DNA from: an uncultured Pseudomonadota bacterium
GTDB lineage: Bacteria; Pseudomonadota; Gammaproteobacteria; Burkholderiales; SG8-39
Direction: 5' to 3'
NCBI GenBank assembly: GCA_903864555.1
Contig: CAIPGJ010000976.1
Coordinates: forward strand, 1-7,950
DNA length: 7,950 nt
The position numbers and the translations under genes were made by a program. A model generated the notes under the pieces. The model had not been told where the DNA came from, did no database searches, and saw only the letters and a program-made list of their open reading frames with translations. This document shows, one piece after another, positions 6,766 through 7,950 of this stretch (position 1 is its first letter; each line of letters starts with the position of its first letter).

Positions 6766-7758
6766 ATGTTTCATTCCGTTCGGCAATGCAAAGGCCTGGT
6801 CATCGGCCTGTCCCTGTTCACGGCTTGCGGCGCCGTCCTGGCGCAGGACTACGTGCGGGCCTGGCCGGCCAAGCCGGTGCAGGTCATCGTGCCTTTCCCG
6901 CCGGGCGGTTCCACTGAGGCCGAGGCGCGCCTGTACACGCAGAAGCTGGGCGAGAACCTGGGCAAGTCCTTCATCATGGATTTCAAACCCGGTGCCGCCA
7001 CGGTGATCGGCACCAACCACGTGGCCAAGGCGGCGCCGGACGGCTACACGCTGCTGGCGGCCACCTCCAGCTTCGTGCTCTCGGCGGTGTTCAGCAAGGA
7101 CCTGCCCTATGACCCGGTGAAGGATCTGGCGCCGGTGTCGATGATGACCCGGCGGCCCTCCGTGCTGCTGATCAACCCCAACCTGCCGGTGAAGACCCCG
7201 GCCGAGTACATCGCCTATGCCAAGGCCCACCCGGGCAAGCTCAATGTCGCCACCACCGGATCCGGCGGCTCGCCACACATCGGCGCGGCCTGGCTGCACA
7301 GCGTGAGCGGCACCCAGGTGACCTTCGTCCATTACAAGGGCTCAGGGCCCCTGATCACCGACCTCATCGCCGGGCGCGTGGATGCCAACATCACCACCTT
7401 CATCACCGCCATTCCGCTGCAGCGCGCGGGCAAGGTGCGCATCATCGGCGTCACCACGCGCGAGCGCGCCCAGATGTGGCCGGACATCCCCACCATGGCC
7501 GATGGCGGTGCACCCGGTTACGACCACTCCAGCTGGTGGGGTTTCCTCGCCCCTGGGAAGACGCCCCGCGCCATGGTCGAGCGCATCAACGCCGAAGTGG
7601 TCAAGGCGGGCGGCGCGCCGGAGGTGTCGAAGAAAATGACCGAGGATGGCGCCGTCATGGCGCTCAGCTCGCCGGAGCAGTACGCCAAGGCCATCGTGGC
7701 GGACCTGGCGAGGCTGAGGAAGCTGGTGGCGGAGAACAATATCAAGTCGGAGGAGTAG
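6766..7758 (+). CDS. Bug/TctC-family periplasmic solute-binding protein of a tripartite tricarboxylate transporter
   Basis: A 330-residue protein with a Sec signal peptide: Arg6/Lys9, hydrophobic core 11-25, likely cleavage after AVLA at 26. Family marks are AWPAKPVQVIVPFPPGGSTE after the signal, KAAPDGYTLL, and the closing-domain segment with GYDHSSWWGFLAPG. Bug proteins bind carboxylates or similar small molecules in the periplasm and pass them to TctA/TctB. Here the usual PGGxTD reads PGGSTE, a conservative change. Cys21 in LFTAC is not a good lipobox because Phe stands at -3, so a soluble periplasmic form is more likely. It follows the dehydrogenase by 76 nt and is divergent from tctBA, so it is the obvious receptor candidate. 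Many Bug genes are orphans, however, and the partnership is inferred. The ligand is unknown. Confidence 0.93.
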   Translation: MFHSVRQCKGLVIGLSLFTACGAVLAQDYVRAWPAKPVQVIVPFPPGGSTEAEARLYTQKLGENLGKSFIMDFKPGAATVIGTNHVAKAAPDGYTLLAATSSFVLSAVFSKDLPYDPVKDLAPVSMMTRRPSVLLINPNLPVKTPAEYIAYAKAHPGKLNVATTGSGGSPHIGAAWLHSVSGTQVTFVHYKGSGPLITDLIAGRVDANITTFITAIPLQRAGKVRIIGVTTRERAQMWPDIPTMADGGAPGYDHSSWWGFLAPGKTPRAMVERINAEVVKAGGAPEVSKKMTEDGAVMALSSPEQYAKAIVADLARLRKLVAENNIKSEE

Positions 7759-7826
7759 TTGAGGCGGATGGGGGTAGGGCGTGTGGTGGTCGGCGTGTGG
7801 TTTTCCTGCTTCATTGGGCCTCGTTT

Positions 7827-7838
7827 CGCCTTTCGGCG
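7827..7838. repeat. Small hairpin next to the palindromic repeat
   Basis: CGCC-TTTC-GGCG forms a 4-bp stem with a 4-nt loop immediately left of the large palindrome. The two together resemble one composite intergenic repeat unit. Confidence 0.4.
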
Positions 7839-7839
7839 A

Positions 7840-7873
7840 CCTACTTTCTCTTGCTTCTGCAAGAGAAAGTAGG
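7840..7873. repeat. Perfect 15-bp palindrome, REP-like intergenic repeat, possible terminator
   Basis: Left arm CCTACTTTCTCTTGC (7840-7854), loop TTCT, right arm GCAAGAGAAAGTAGG (7859-7873): 15 of 15 bp pair. From memory, very similar C/G-flanked TACTTTC...GAAAGTA hairpins recur between genes in Burkholderiales and some Xanthomonadales genomes. It sits about 80 nt after the Bug gene stop and could end that transcript, but there is no strong T-run on either strand, so terminator action is uncertain. Confidence 0.8.
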
Positions 7874-7877
7874 GGCG

Positions 7878-7950
7878 GTTTCAAATACCAAGTGCAACGA
7901 TAGGCTCCACTGTAATATTGTTGCTGATGCAATGCTCGAAGAAGACTTCA
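7878..7950. mobile_element. Edge of a probable insertion sequence (IS30-like)
   Basis: The element is inferred from the transposase tail. Its end probably lies near 7878-7881, where TTTCAAATACCAAGTGCAAC resembles the terminal repeat of IS30-like elements recalled from related bacteria. The opposite end and any target duplication are outside the window, so the exact boundary is a guess to within a few bases. Confidence 0.45.
7881..7950 (-). CDS. C-terminal end of a probable IS30-family transposase, 5' part beyond window
   Basis: The minus strand is open from the right edge to a TGA at 7883-7881. The 22 visible codons begin EVFFEHCISN and end PIVALGI. A (T)P-x-EVFF block followed by a short tail ending in VAL-x is characteristic of the extreme C-terminus of IS30-family transposases, which cut and join DNA through a DDE domain. 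That domain and the helix-turn-helix would lie outside the window. The stop codon falls inside the sequence that should be the element's terminal inverted repeat, also common in this family. With so few residues the family call rests on one short motif; whether the gene is intact cannot be seen. Confidence 0.55.
   Translation of the reverse strand, partial: EVFFEHCISNNITVEPIVALGI

Noticed and set aside
5475..6767. 430-residue minus-strand open frame opposite the dehydrogenase
   Set aside because: Shadow of the well-supported zinc dehydrogenase on the plus strand; no domain or start signal.
6595..7332. 245-residue minus-strand open frame opposite the Bug gene
   Set aside because: Antisense shadow rich in His, Gly and Arg; the plus strand encodes a complete Bug protein with signal peptide and ribosome binding site.
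1..7950. CRISPR arrays, tRNA, rRNA, prophage or defence-system genes
   Set aside because: No regularly spaced repeats, no cloverleaf or rRNA-like stretch, and no protein with nuclease, toxin or phage motifs was found; almost all sequence is accounted for by metabolic and transport genes.

Overview
This is high-GC DNA with the coding style of a betaproteobacterium, most likely of the order Burkholderiales. The clues are third-position GC bias, a tripartite tricarboxylate transporter (TTT) with a Bug/TctC-type binding protein, a secreted DUF4124-like protein, and a perfect 15-bp hairpin that resembles, from memory, intergenic repeats of that order. The genus cannot be fixed from the sequence alone.

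Layout. (1) Positions 1-1274, minus strand: the first 424 codons of a fused crotonase/3-hydroxyacyl-CoA dehydrogenase of the FadB/FadJ type, cut by the left window edge. (2) A divergent 234-bp intergenic region carries a fair -10 box for the minus strand. (3) Positions 1509-2659, plus strand: a crotonase-fold enoyl-CoA hydratase/isomerase followed 2 nt later by a small secreted DUF4124-like protein. (4) Positions 2660-3063 hold no convincing intact gene, but contain a 12-bp direct repeat and a possible decayed CsbD-like fragment. (5) Positions 3064-5127, minus strand: the membrane components tctB and tctA of a TTT carboxylate transporter, ending in a Rho-independent terminator. (6) A 581-bp divergent gap contains no recognised gene. 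(7) Positions 5709-7758, plus strand: a zinc-type medium-chain alcohol dehydrogenase and a Bug/TctC periplasmic binding protein. (8) Positions 7759-7950: a perfect palindrome and, directly after it, the 3' end of what looks like an IS30-family transposase gene cut by the right edge.

How the genes work together. The left part is acyl-CoA metabolism. The fused enzyme should carry the dehydrogenase step of beta-oxidation, and the separate crotonase looks more like a Delta3,Delta2-enoyl-CoA isomerase than a hydratase. Neither crotonase domain keeps the usual pair of hydratase glutamates. The right part is a candidate carboxylate uptake and oxidation locus. The Bug protein would capture a carboxylate in the periplasm, TctA/TctB would import it, and the dehydrogenase may oxidise it or a product. 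The substrate is not identifiable from sequence.

I do not see a clearly new multi-gene system. The observations most worth a second look are the altered active site of the fused enzyme, the split divergent TTT arrangement, and the palindrome/insertion-sequence junction at the right edge.
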